Below, in pieces: positions 1 to 11,479 of a stretch of DNA of 64,000 nt. Source of the stretch: Sphagnum magellanicum (Eukaryota; Streptophyta; Sphagnopsida; Sphagnales; Sphagnaceae). The stretch lies in NCBI GenBank assembly GCA_021904315.1, contig CM038917.1, positions 18,708,041 to 18,772,040 of the forward strand, written 5' to 3'. Position 1 is the first letter of the stretch, and each line of letters begins with the position of its first letter. The position numbers and the translations under genes are program-made. The notes beneath the pieces are model-generated. The model was given only the letters and a program-made list of their open reading frames with translations. It had not been told where the DNA came from and ran no database searches.

Positions 1-360
1 ATTATATATGTCCTTTGACCACAAAAGTTTTGGTAATTTAGACTAAACCATCATATTGGACTATAAACCATCTGCAATTTTATGTGCCATCCCAACACTA
101 TTTATTATGATCTTTGGTTATAATATTAGCCTCATGTGGTTCCTTTTGTGACTTTGAAAGTCAACCTGAGTTTAGATTATGTTTTTAAAAAAATAAGCTA
201 ATGTTTCAATTAACAAAAATTCAAGTCTTTCATCTGCCATGGACACTAGTCTTGTAGACTAATTGAATGTTGTTAATTGTGGTTATTGGTGAGAATAGTT
301 GTAAATGTCCACAAATTGACCACAATATAGATTATTAGTACTACAAGTCCACTTGAAGAC
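1..360. other. AT-rich sequence, nothing recognised
   Basis: No coding stretch, RNA gene or element end was recognised here. It leads into the GTCCATC-word array that follows and already carries a few scattered copies of the word GTCCA. Confidence 0.5.
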
Positions 361-640
361 ATTTAATCCTGAATGCCCATAGATCTTGAATGTCCATCCA
401 TCTAGTCCTAAATGTCTAAATAGTCTTGAATGTCCATCCATCCAGCCCTAAATGTCCATCAATCCAATTTCAAATGTACATATAGTCTTGAATGTCCATC
501 CATCCAGTCTTAAATGTCCATACAATGCTGAATGTCCATCCATTTTCCCATTCCAGTCCCAATGGCCATTTGTGTGTCTAGTCCAATGGAAACAACTGAA
601 TTTGCCTATTGTCCATTAAATGTCCACATACATCCATAGC
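361..640 (+). repeat. Degenerate tandem array of AATGTCCATC words
   Basis: The words AATGTCCATCCATC, CTAAATGTCC and AGTCTTGAATGTCC recur every 20-60 bases in variable order, with many substitutions. The unit TCTTGAATGTCCATCCATC appears three times with little change. The vocabulary is the same as in the larger array at 5.45-6.7 kb. It is an old non-coding array with no clean period. Confidence 0.7.
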
Positions 641-1314
641 AAGGACTTTCACCAGACAATTTTTTGAAGATGCATCCATTCTTGAACCTAACTTTTTACC
701 ACCTAAGTTCAATATGTTGATTTAGGATTGCTGAAAATCAGTATTGGACATAGTAGTAATAGATCTTGGACAGAGTGATGACAGATCTACCACTTGCAAT
801 GACTATTGGCCCTCTTAAACTATCAATTGTGTATATAGGTAGATTAGAAAAACACCCATTGGAGATTTTCAGCAAGAAATCAATATTCTGTGTATGCAGG
901 TACAGATTGGAAATCAATACTTGTAATACAAGCACTATACAACCTCCAGAGTCTAGATAAAATGTAGCAACTCACTACATTATAAATACATAGAAACATG
1001 TTATCCTGGCTTTAAAAAGTGCCTTTGGAAATCTACATACCATCATAGTATTAGAGTTCACTTTTGTATGATCTCCTCAAAGTCTTATATGTCCTTTTGA
1101 AGATTTATATAATCACTTGAGACAAATTGTCTGGATGCAAACTTGATGTCATGAAAGAGAAAATCATCTGTGAACATGGACAAACAACTATTAACTACAT
1201 CAATGAGCTTTTCGGGTAATGTTTACTTGGCATTGATGTCATTACTAGATGATTCCACACTACAGCCAAAAACTTGTGACTCCAGGGCTTGTGCTATCTT
1301 ATATATTAAAGCTA

Positions 1315-1345
1315 TAGTGTCTGTCTGTCCGTCTGTCCGGGTAGT
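1315..1345 (+). repeat. CTGT/CTGTCCGTC short tandem repeat
   Basis: A run of CTGTCTGTCCGTCTGTCC follows TATATATTAAAGCTATAGTG. Similar AT-rich-then-CTGT starts are known at some Helitron-like ends, but no 3-prime Helitron hairpin was found, so no element is called. Confidence 0.5.
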
Positions 1346-1639
1346 GCTTGGAAATTTTTTCCAGTCACTGCCCGTTCCTTGTGGTGTGCTTTATAGAAGG
1401 GGGGGGGGGTCGGGTAAGTTGAGGAATTTCTTGATTTGGGAATTTCGATCTCTGTGACAGTTATTACCCAACTGACAGTTGATCGACTACTATTGCTGTC
1501 TTTTACTTATCTTTTACTTATTTCTTTTTCTTTAACGTCATTTCGCTTTCATTACCTATTTGGCGTAATCCCATTGGCTCTTGTTCCCTGTGGAGTGTTT
1601 TGGGGGGTGGGGGAAGGGAGAGCCCGGTGAAGCATGGGG

Positions 1640-1750
1640 CAGGGGGGGCCAGCACGGGCGGGGAAGGACCGAGCGAGGGGAGGCACAGGCGGGGAAGGAC
1701 CGAGCGAGGTGGGGGGCATGGGTGAGGAAGGACCGGGCGAGGGGAAGCTC
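1640..1750 (+). repeat. GC-rich minisatellite, about 33-bp unit, three copies
   Basis: The core GGGGAAGGACCGAGCGAGG occurs twice, followed by a third diverged copy, each in a unit of about 32-34 bases. This purine-rich, GC-rich patch, with G-runs from 1590 on and a G-run near 1400, stands out against the AT-rich surroundings. The open frames across it on both strands follow from the lack of AT-rich stop codons and are not taken as genes. Confidence 0.7.
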
Positions 1751-2334
1751 GACAAGTGCATTATGCACCAGGTTCACACTAGTTGGATGAATAGAAAGAG
1801 CAAAAGCCATGGAAAGGCCACCCAATAGTCCCATTTGCAACTACTATATGCCTTTGTATTGTTTGTCAGCTCTTTGATGGCATGCCTCCATACTTGATAG
1901 TATTGAACTTCCAATGCCCCAGATTGTCCTTTATGAGAGTTTCTGTTCTAGACCTGCCACTGGCACACAAATGGCCCCCTGCAAATATACCAAGAAATTT
2001 CAGTCAGTGATTTATGTGTGTGGGAGCATAATACAATGAGTAAGAGCAAAATAAGAGTTGACCTAACCCAAGCCCTAACCCTACTAACTTGTTTCTTCAT
2101 GATCATATAATAACCAATCCAGAGTTTACAAAACCTAGGCTTGAACTTTCACCATTTGGTTTTTCTTTTGGAGTCAATTTTATTTTTGCTAAGCTATGTT
2201 TGTTCCTTGAATTGATGTAGTTACCTAGTCACCATTTTGACTCTTGGGTCAAATCTTGGGATCCTTGTTTGACATTAGCAGTTCCTGAAAAGCTGACCCT
2301 GCAAACCATCAATAATGCCCATTATGAAAAAGAC

Positions 2335-2546
2335 GAGTGTTGGGAAGACATTAGAACCTTCATCAAACCCCTGCTGAGTACCAGGGTGGTTCTTGATGTC
2401 TCCTAATTGCATTTCTCAAAATCAAATACCAAAAACAAGTGGTTTGCAAAAATCAAATACCCAGAACCCAAGCTTCTCTGATTCTAAAATTTCAAAAAAT
2501 CAGAACCAACAGTTATTCAAAAAATCAAAATACCCATCCAACACTT
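2335..2546. mobile_element. hAT-like miniature element
   Basis: The left end reads GAGTGTTGG and the right end CCAACACTT, so the two are inverted copies of the hAT-type AGTGTTGG start. Just inside the right end the reverse strand reads ATGGGTATTTTGA, close to the right end of the 58.6-60.9 kb hAT-like element. The flanks AAAAAGAC and GAAAGGAC match at 6 of 8 positions, as expected for a decayed 8-bp target duplication. There is no coding capacity. Confidence 0.5.
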
Positions 2547-3169
2547 GAAAGGACGTAGACAGAGGGCTGAAAAGACTTAACACCCACTAGATCTGTTCAG
2601 CCAAGTTGACCACACCACTTCTTGTTGATACATTCCATATTGCTTGTAATAACAGTAAATCGTTCCAGTTGAATCAAATAGGAAGGAAAATAAACACTAA
2701 TAAATCTGGAAGTAATATGTTACGTCATTAAATCAGTATAAAATAGATGTGGACAAATCTAGTAGTAGGACTATCTCACATGTGAAAGCTACCAATCTAA
2801 CATTTAACACAAAATTGAGGGGAGCTTGTACATGAGAATGTCTAGAATGCCACATTTCTACATCACTCATCTCCAACATAAAAACAGGCTATGAGCCTTA
2901 CTAAGGATGAATGGTACATATACCTGAATGTTACCTAGCATCTGTCCCAAAAAAATCATGATTTCAAATTATCCAATATTAATCTCAAACTCCAAGGCAT
3001 TTAATAAAACACCAATCACCTTCAACTTCTTTAGCTTATTCAATAATGTTAAAAGAATAGCTTCACATCAATTAAAAAATTACATTAAATCCTTATAGTA
3101 ACTCACTACAATTTGCACTTGGTGGCCAAAATCCAAAAAAATTATTCAAAATCTTCAATCTTCAATCAA

Positions 3170-5200
3170 AATGAAGATATAGCAACTGCTTGCTGAATAC
3201 CAGCCAAAGAATAATCAGGTAAGGTATAGGCAAGATCATTGCCTTGCACCCTATGGTCACATGGAAGCACAGGGAATTTGATGGCTCTAACGTGCGCCAC
3301 ATGTAGAAAAATTGTTGGAAAAGTTAGGAGAAAAACATCACTACCTTCACTAGAGCCCCAGTTTTGGTAGTATTTCCCTACAACAACTACATTGCCTGCC
3401 TTGAATTCAGTCCCCCATTCACATGTGAAATCCTTCTCCACAGTATGTACAAGTTATGTACAAAGAACAACGTAGAAATCCACACCTTCACTGTTACCTT
3501 CTTCTGCATTTACAGCAAAGTTATCACTAAGTTCCAAGCAGTTTGCTAAGTAATCACCACATCTTCAATGGCAACAACTTCAATGGCAGACCACACATAC
3601 GTAGCATTGTTTGGAATGAGGACTTCTACATCCCAATCTTTTGTCCACACCAAATTCACACATTTCTTGTAGTTTGAATCCGGGAATAAACAAAAAAAGC
3701 AAGCAAGGTCTCTTTTGAATAGTTTATTGATATCACCAACACGAACAGATTTAACTGAATGCACATTTTGACTCCCTTTAATTGAATCACAAGTTTACTT
3801 GATTTGGCGATTAACATTTGACATCTTGACAAGCCAGAATACATGAATAATTGCCTTCTACACTCCAGAATATCAGGTTTCTGGCTATGAGGATAAATGT
3901 TTCTGCAACAAAACAACATCTTCGACATTCTGTAGTGTTAGACCATTTGGATCTAGCTGGCTGTGTCTAATGAATCTCTTCACAACTGCACCTGCCCCAT
4001 CATGGGGCCCTTTACTGTGACCAGTGCCAAAAAAAAGTCCAAAGCATCGTACACCCACCTGTCAAATATGGGTATCTATTAACAAAATACCATGGGGTTT
4101 TGCTTTTGAATTGAAAAGAACACCCATCTGACCACATCTAATGTTGAGTGGGTTGAAACCCCCTATCCAACACACTCTGTCAATGTAATAACAAGCAATA
4201 TTGAACAAAATAGCTTTCATGAGACTTATTGTCTAAGATATAAAAGTGGTATTTCATGAGTACTTGATAATCTTCATCATTGGGATCTGGATTCAGATTT
4301 CGCTGCCAAGTAATCTACACCAAGATTGTCACTTGATATGAGTGCCAGTGCATACTTTGCATTTCATTTTGAATTTCAAAGCTATAATTTTCAGCAAAAT
4401 CGATCATTGAAATAATTGTATCACTAGGAAAATGTTTTAAACACTCTTTGAACTGTTGGTCTTGCCAACGTGATACAAAGTTCTGGTGTACAAACACAAC
4501 AACAAAAGGTGTCCCTATACGCCAAGTGATTTCACTGGATTTTGAGTGAATTCACTAGTTGTAATGAATGGGGACCAGTGAAGAAGGAGTGAATTCATTG
4601 GTCTAGTGAACATGGACTAATGAACTACACCCACATTTTGTAGTAGTGAAAATATTGAAACTTTGGCTTTAAATAACTAATGAGCTCAACTGAAAAAGTA
4701 GATTTGTAGACAAGTTTTAGTTTCTTTTTTCCTCTCCTTTCTTGATTACAATGGTCTTTAGGGAAAAATGCTTCCAAGAAACTAGAAAATCTAACAAGGC
4801 GTCTTCCTCAATTGGAGAAATTGGGAGATTATCTACTCCACAATTTTCACATTCTCCTAGTAAGCACGCCCTTGCATGCCATTTAGAGAATTTTTCATGA
4901 GGGTAGACCACTGATTCCCAAAGTGAAGTAAGGTTAGGGTATGTGTTCAAGCCCATCACAAATAAAGGAGTCTAAATTGTTGGATTGACAGACCTCTTCA
5001 CAATTGCAGCCACAATTTGAGTGAATACCAGATGTGGTGCACATGTTGTTTAGACCAATTTGTAATTTATTCATTTCCACATGGTAAATACAACAACAAA
5101 CATTATGCTCTTTCATTTTCTTAACCAAGAATGGACATTGCGCATCAAACATTCTCTTCCCAATGATAATTCTAGGATGTGTTTTTTGGAATCATAAATA
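3170..5200 (-). pseudogene. Transposase-like protein, C-terminal part, decayed
   Basis: Reading right to left on the minus strand, one protein can be followed through several frame changes. It begins with a Cys-rich stretch (NVCCCIYHVEMNKLQ, then CNCEEVCQ, then ECENCGVDNLP), continues with VYKSTFSVELI and FVSRWQDQQFKECLKHFP, then the acidic blocks IDFAENYSFEIQNE and MWSDGCSFQFKSKTPWYF, then VNLVWTKDWDVEVLIPNN, and ends with VGKYYQNWG and FPTIFLHVAHVRAIKFP. The DFAENY and WSDGC aspartates could be part of a DDE-type catalytic site; that is inference from the pattern. Stops interrupt between FQPTQH and MWSDGC and at several other sites, and a 154-bp insertion lies at 4495-4648. It is a dead copy of a repetitive-element protein, and its superfamily is not named with confidence. 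Confidence 0.65.
4495..4648. mobile_element. 154-bp CACTA-type miniature element, TSD AAA
   Basis: The left end reads CACAACAACAAAA and the right end, reversed, CACTACTACAAAA: inverted ends differing at two positions. Both sides carry AAA (4492-4494 and 4649-4651), the 3-bp duplication typical of CACTA elements. It sits inside the transposase-like pseudogene, between the codons for PKFQYF and FVHQNF, and removing it nearly rejoins the frame (one extra T in a T-run). The inside repeats GTGAATTCACT-like words. Confidence 0.8.
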
Positions 5201-5229
5201 GAACTTCATTTGCAAATCCAAGAGCATAA

Positions 5230-7225
5230 CCCACTTTTAGCCCAATCTACCAATGTCCATTATAAACCTTGACATCATCAACATATCAAAGAAGCCACCT
5301 ATTACAAGTCCAAATGTCCAACCACCCAAATCCATTAGCACAGATTACATGTAAAAGACAAAATCAACAATAGACCATGAAAACTGAAATGTTTGTAAAC
5401 TATGAGCACTTTGGAGATACAAACAACTTAGTCTTCATGGTCTCATAACATAACAAAGATCAAAATTGGATATTTTGTCCATAAAAAATATTGAGCTGCA
5501 AGTCCATAAAATGCCCACAGATTTTGTAAATCCACAAAATGGCCACAATTTAAACTATTGCAAGTTCATAATATATCCATAGTCTTTTGCAAATCCTAAT
5601 TGTCCATCAACAAATCCATGCCAATTTGAAACTATAACAAATTAACTTGACAATATAATAATTCCTAGATGGAATGTTTACACACTGTGTCCTTAGACTC
5701 AGCAAATAAATTTGAATGTCCATTAATTTGAGTCTATCCATAAACAATCCATAGATACTGTTGTTGCAAGTCCATAAAATGCCCACATGGATTTTATAAG
5801 TCCATAAAATGGCCACAAAGATTGTTGCAAGTCCATAGGATATCCACACAAAATTTTGCAAATCTTAATTGTCCATCAACAAATCCAATCCAAATTCAAA
5901 ACATCATAAATTAATTAATTTTCTTACAATATAATTCCCACATGGAATATTTAAAAGTGTACAAATTCTAGCAAATAAATCTAAAATCTAAATGCCCATC
6001 AATATTGCCATTCGAAATTCAAAATCAAACATGTCCATAGATTGTCCACATAAATTATTGCAAATCATGGACATAACAAAAAGTCTTAGGGATAGATCCG
6101 TCAATAGACTTACATTCCAAATTTTAAAAACTCACCAATGTTGACAAATTGCCGACAGCTACAACACTATAAGTCCATGGACTCAATAGATAATCTTGAA
6201 TGTCCATCAAAATGTGCATTCCAAAACACATAAGTCCACATACTATCCTTCAGAGTTTATGCAAGTCCATGAACTTCACACATAGTCCTAAACATCCATC
6301 ATTAGTCCCATACCAAATCTAAAACCATAAGAGTTGTACACAAAATGTCCAATGAGATTACTACAAGTCCATAGACTTAATAAAAAGTCCTAATTGTCTT
6401 CAATACTTCCCCTCCAAATCAAACAACTTCAAGTGTGTCCACAAACAGTCCTATTGCAAGTCCATGGAACAAAAAGTCCTAATTGTCATTAATACTTTCC
6501 CTCCAAATCAAACAACTTCAAATGTGTCCATGAATTTTCCATAGCCAGTCCTATAACAAGTCCATGGACTTAACAAAAAGTCCTAATTGACCTCAATACT
6601 TCCCTTCCAAATCAAACAACTTCAAATACATGTGCAAACAAACTATCCACATACATTACAAGTCCATGGATTTAACAAAAAGTCCCAAATGTCCATCAAT
6701 AGAACTTTTCCATTCCAAAGACTGTTGCAATTCAGAAACTTTTTAAAAGTTCTCATGATGTTCTAGAATTTATCATGAGTTGCAATTTTACGACACGAAT
6801 TCAATTCTATCACAACTCTTATTTAAAATCCAAAAAACTTCCTACAACATAATAGTATCTTCCAAAAGGTCAATAGCAAAACAAAAAATGGCCAAATTAT
6901 TAAATTCATTATAGACTTTAAACACTAGACACGTATATTCATTTCAACAATGACACTTTCATGAAACTTGTACAAAAAGGAACATCTAAACTTCCAAGTT
7001 GCATTATGTGTTCATTCTAGAGTTATAATTCCAATCTACATCTCTAAGTCTTGAACTCTCTTCAACCAATTTCAATGTTCTTTCCAAGAGAACTGAAAGC
7101 AAGAGAATTACCTATACATTTAAAGTTTTTTGCATTTCATGATGTCCACTGAAGTTTGAAGTCTAAGAATACAATTCATGGACATATTACAGAAAACAAA
7201 GGAGTTAAAATCAAGCCACTCACAT
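5230..7225 (-). repeat. Degenerate GTCCAT/AAGTCCATGGA array between the two halves of the transposase-like pseudogene
   Basis: The words AAGTCCATAAAATG, CAAGTCCATGG and AATTGTCCATCAACAAATCC recur throughout. Two longer periods are visible. A block of about 270 bases is duplicated (near 5498-5640 and 5769-5900). A unit of about 100 bases carrying AAAAAGTCCTAATTGTC and CTCCAAATCAAACAACTTC repeats three to four times from about 6370 to 6680. The block lies where the coding reading stops after METHVS (minus strand, GTGAGT follows) and resumes before THPRIIIGKRMFD, so it may fill or have replaced an intron. Confidence 0.6.
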
Positions 7226-7990
7226 GTGTCTCCATTAAGAATTGGGTGGGCTTATCATCAAAAAATTGGCATTAGCTTCTTTCTTTCAAGACTCATTATT
7301 GTCTCTTGAATCCACTAGGTAATGATTGTAGCTTTTGTGGCGGGTGACAAGGCATCATATTTTCTTTTCTTTATAGACAAAGTCCACAAAAAAAACACCA
7401 TTCAAATTCATAAGCCTTTGCTGTTGCATTGCAACAAAAATATTTTGATGGTGAATACCTAGAGTGTGAGCTTTTGTCTACATGACACATTGTTCCCAAT
7501 GGTACTACTAACAACAGTAGTTAACAAAGCATGTTTGGTAGCCAATTTTGCAGCAAAAGATGAATTTTTCACCTCTTCCAAGCTTCTCACCAAACCTGCA
7601 ACATTTCATTTTGCACTACAATGGATTTAACAACTTTGATGTCACCAGTCTTTGGAACTATGTCATATATGAAAGGATTAGAGAGAACCTTTGACATTAC
7701 TACTCTCTTGGATTCAAGAGGAAGGTGATTCCAGGCCTATCAAATGTATTAAACAATACTAGCTATAACTTTCTTAACCTCCCTCTCCTTTATTAATGTT
7801 TTTAATGGCTGCACAATATGAAAAACCAGATCATTTATGGACAATCTTCTTGCCTTTCCCCGGACCCTTCATATTCATTGTTTTTTCGCATTTTTATCAC
7901 ATTCAATTATTCATTGGGCATGTCCAAGTCTTATGATGTTCGACCTTTTTTTGTAGTTTCTACCATTACCCATTACAGCTTCAAGCAAAG
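7226..7990 (-). pseudogene. Transposase-like protein, N-terminal part, decayed
   Basis: The minus strand reads, through several frame changes, INDLVFHIVQPLKTLIKERE, then AWNHLPLESKRVVMSKVLSN, then LVRSLEEVKNSSFAAKLATK followed by HALLTTVVSSTIGNNVSCRQ, then VFTIKIFLLQ, KYDALSPATKATIIT and DDKPTQFLMETHVS. The stretch around NVSCRQ...VFTIKIF has the spacing of a helix-turn-helix (inference). It lies upstream of and in the same orientation as the Cys-rich and DFAENY/WSDGC part at 3.17-5.2 kb, so the two are read as one gene split by a 2-kb repeat-filled gap. Stops and frameshifts make it non-functional. Confidence 0.5.
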
Positions 7991-8019
7991 ACGAAATGCA
8001 CACTTTATTAAGTGAGCAG

Positions 8020-9170
8020 AAATCGTTGTAGATCGATGCCTCCAAACAACCACCTAAACCATTATGTCCCACCCTAAACATATGCATCTAATTAATGCAC
8101 TTATGGCCAAACTTTCTTGCATGTTGATGCACACATGCAAGCCTAAAATTTAAACAACCCATGTCAAACTACATTGTTTGATTTCCAAAATGCATTGGAA
8201 TAGAACAAAAACCTTGAATAGAAAGGTTAGTGAAGGGTCATGACCTAAAACCTTGCCGAAGTTTGTCAAAGGTGCAAAACATGTTGGCAATTCCAAAGTG
8301 ATTAGCCAATGCTAGTGTAGAGAAAGAAACCAAGGCCATGAGTTTTATACAATGGTGGATGTGAAAACATGCTCTATAACATCCACAACAAAAAGCACAA
8401 AAGCTTCAAGATGCAAAGAAAGAAAAGGTGATTGCTCCCATTGTGCTCAACACAAAATCAAAAGGCGGGAGGTGATCATTCTCCTCACATTCAACGCAAA
8501 ACTGAAAGGTTTGGAGCTTTGATTTCAGTGCAAACTTTCAATTCTTTGACGTTCTCACAATGAACCCTAATCTATAAATGACATCACATTGGTATTCTGA
8601 CATCATTTAGTCAACCAGACATGGTTATTACTAGAAAGAATTCCCCATTGATTCCTAAAGAAAGAATTCCATATGATCTAGAGCCCAATTAAAGGCCTCT
8701 ATTCCTAGCATGTGTATACAAAAATAACTCAAGAACCTCTTTTTTTCAGTATGCTAGGGACTCTTGAAAAAACCACACCTTTTAGCCTATTCAAAAGTTC
8801 ATAATTAAAATCTTATAATGTCATTTTGTAAAAAACTTTAAACTTAGTTTCTTTAATATGTTATCTATTTAAAATCAATTCCTTAACAAACATACCTCAA
8901 ATGATAGGACCATGGCAAAATCCTTTTAAAAGTTGCTGCCAGGATTACAATCCATAATTTTCAACTTCGAAAGTCCATAACTCTAACATTTTTTGTAATT
9001 ATGAAAATATAAAATGTAGAAAAAAATACATAATCAAGTTAATATTTTCAAAATAAGTCCATAGATGGAAATCTTAAATTTATCCTTTCCCATATGGTCA
9101 TTACCATGACAACCATTCTACATGATTTGTTAAAAAGTCCAAAAATTGGTCCACCTATTCATACACTTAC
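8020..9170. other. AT-rich intergenic sequence, nothing recognised
   Basis: No frame longer than about 60 codons with protein-like content, and no element ends or repeats that I can support. Confidence 0.5.
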
Positions 9171-9174
9171 CCTA

Positions 9175-9970
9175 AGGTTTATTATAGAATGGGGGTATTA
9201 CATCTCATCTTTCCCCATTGGCAAGATAATACAAGATTATGGTTTGCAAAAAATATGAAGGTACTACACTTCCCCTATTATTCAAAATTATAGTTTGTAA
9301 AAATATGAGGACATTGCACTTCCCAATATTGTTGATGATTTTGGTTTTCATAATGAGGGTATTGTTATGCCAAAACACAACAAAAGCATGTGCAAGATGA
9401 CAAAGGGTGGAGCTCTGGTGAAATATGATGAAGCTAACTCATAACAATGCTAAGATTTGCAAGGCAAGCATGAAGCCACCACTTACACTTGTAAAAACTG
9501 TAGATGCATGGGATCAACCTAGGGGGAGCTCACCCTAAACCTTGGAATGCAAGGCAACAATATAAGGGAGTTACAAGACAATCACAAGAAAGGGACATTG
9601 AGAAACATCATTCCTTTTTAGATAATTCCCTCTTCTCTGCTACCTACTTACCTCTTTTTTTTGTGCTTGCCATTTGTCCCTAAATGTTCTTTTTTTCCCT
9701 TTCTCTTTTTGTTGAACCCTGAATCCTTTTTTTTCTTTCTCACTTTGTTGAACTAGCTCCATCTCCATAGCCATAGTCTTCAATCTTGTGAAGAGAGAGC
9801 AACAAAAGAGGAAATAGAATATATATATATATATATATGCAAAAGATAATGTGTCCATTCATTCATTTTCCCACAAAGAATTAAGGTTTGTAACAAAATC
9901 AGAATATTGCACCTTGCATAGTCATTAACAATTATGGTTTTTTTTATAAAAATGAGGGTATCACAATGTA
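9175..9970 (+). repeat. About 70-bp repeat, interrupted
   Basis: Units built on ATTATGGTTTGCAAAAATATGAGG followed by a short TTGCACTTCCC-like tail occur about three times from 9175 to 9365. A further unit (ATTATGGTTTTTTTTATAAA, GAGGGTATCACA) appears at about 9925-9970. The 500 bases between hold a pyrimidine-rich stretch at 9640-9750 and a TA run at 9820-9838, which suggests an insertion into the array. Confidence 0.45.
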
Positions 9971-10215
9971 ATTTACACTTGCAAGGCCTTACATGCCCAA
10001 AAAACATATACATGGGTTACTATAAATGTATTTCAAAATATATACATATGTACATGCAGACCATGCAAATGTAAGTTTAATACCTTAAATATACAAGATA
10101 AGAAAGTGTAAGTGTGAAAACTTGAATGTGTAAATGTAAATGATTTACACTTACCAAAAATTATACATGTTGTGTTATACAACCGTTTACATTTATAGGC
10201 ACAACACTAGTTGAA
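9970..10215. repeat. TTTACACTTAC-rich dispersed repeat, copy 1
   Basis: Words such as ATTTACACTTGC, GTAAGTGTGAAAA, AATGATTTACACTTACC and GGCACAACACTAG recur on both strands. A second copy lies at 60.09-60.29 kb with the same order (GATTTACACTTACACC, then CGCACAACACTGAT). The words are arranged in both directions and could fold. No coding. Confidence 0.5.
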
Positions 10216-10508
10216 CTGAATCTTAAGAGCCTTGGCAGAAGGTCATTTTTTGAAACAGGAAATATTTAATCAGAGTTAAGGCTCTCAATTTTTCAGAATC
10301 ATAAGAATTCTGAAAAGCCTGATATATTTTCTCCAATTTCCAGTAATGAAATACCAATATTCCTGGCATTATTTATATACTAAAATTTCTCATTCTTTTA
10401 TTTGATATTTATTATTTGAAAAAATAATTTTGATTTCTAATGCTATTCCATGAATTTTTTTTAATAGTATAAAAGGGAACCCTTAAATTCATCTGCTAGA
10501 GTAAACAA

Positions 10509-11112
10509 GCACCACAAGTGCACCATGCAGGATAGAGGGGAGTGTTGGACAGTAAACACTGAATTGTTGTGTTCTTGGCCCATAGGTAACCACAAAGGTT
10601 AGTTATGTACCAACCTTCCATGTGCATCTACCTACCTAATAGCCATCTAGTGCGTTACATACTCACCCATCAACATGGTAACCATTTACTTTCCCCACCT
10701 ACTAACCTATGATACTTACCCACTTTCAGAGGCAGTTAGTTATTTGCATTAGGGTTGGGGGTCAAGTAGGAGGATTCAGAGGATAGGTCACCATGGTGGA
10801 ACCAGCTTGGTAACACAGTTGTTGTTCATGCCAATAAGGTTCTACCTTGGTAACTTATCTTGTAAACCCTCCTACTTCCACTGCCCACTGCCTGGGTAAC
10901 TACCTAGGTAAGTGGGTAGGTAAGTAGGGTATGCAAGTGATTACTATTGAAGTGGGTAAGTAAGACAATTGTGGTTACTAGGGTAGGTAGGTAGATGCAT
11001 GTGGATGGTTCGTACAGAGCTTACCATCATGGTAGGTTAGCTAATGGGATAGGAATAGAATGAAAATGTGTGTCCATAAACCATCCATCCTGCATGGTGC
11101 TCTGGTGGGTGC
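10509..11112. mobile_element. Foldback element, complete copy A
   Basis: The ends are inverted: GCACC, then GCACCATGCAGGAT, on the left and the complement of the same on the right (ATCCTGCATGGTGC, then GGGTGC). Long inner arms are also inverted to each other: the arm from 10600 (ATGTGCATCTACCTACC) pairs loosely with the arm ending near 11015 (GGTAGGTAGATGCATGTGG). No convincing target duplication is visible. It has no coding capacity. It is the uninterrupted relative of the copy at 58.5-61.4 kb, and half of another copy lies at 56.8-57.1 kb. Confidence 0.65.
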
Positions 11113-11428
11113 TGGTCTGCCCTTCAGGTTAGAGACATTGTGATGCAGAAACCAGCTAAAGTTTGGTGTCCCTTCAGTCTCCATTTGTGGGTCATGTGGA
11201 GTCCCACAATAGAAAAATCCATCTCCAGCATAACTCAAGGGTCCACTTGAGCTTCAAGTGTTTCATGCAAGTGTTTCAAAGCGGAATATTTATAATCCTT
11301 ATGAATATCATTTAAAGGGCAGAGCCAATATGCGATGAGACTTGTTTATCAAGTTCACAAAATTCTTGCATTGGTCCACAACCCCAATTGCCTCTGCTCT
11401 TTCCTTTAAACTATCTAGGAATCATTAC

Positions 11429-11433
<5 letters not shown>

Positions 11434-11470
<37 letters not shown>
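11434..11470 (+). repeat. (AC)n microsatellite
   Basis: About 18 consecutive AC dinucleotides, followed by AAAC repeats. Confidence 0.95.
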
Positions 11471-11475
<5 letters not shown>

Positions 11476-11479
11476 AACA

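Noticed and set aside
1300-1750. Helitron start (AT-rich stretch followed by CTGTCTGTCCG)
   Set aside because: No CTRR end with hairpin and no A/T target junction could be identified.
10509-11112. Target-site duplication of foldback copy A
   Set aside because: The flanks ACAA and TGGT do not match, so the boundaries rest only on the inverted ends and on copy B.
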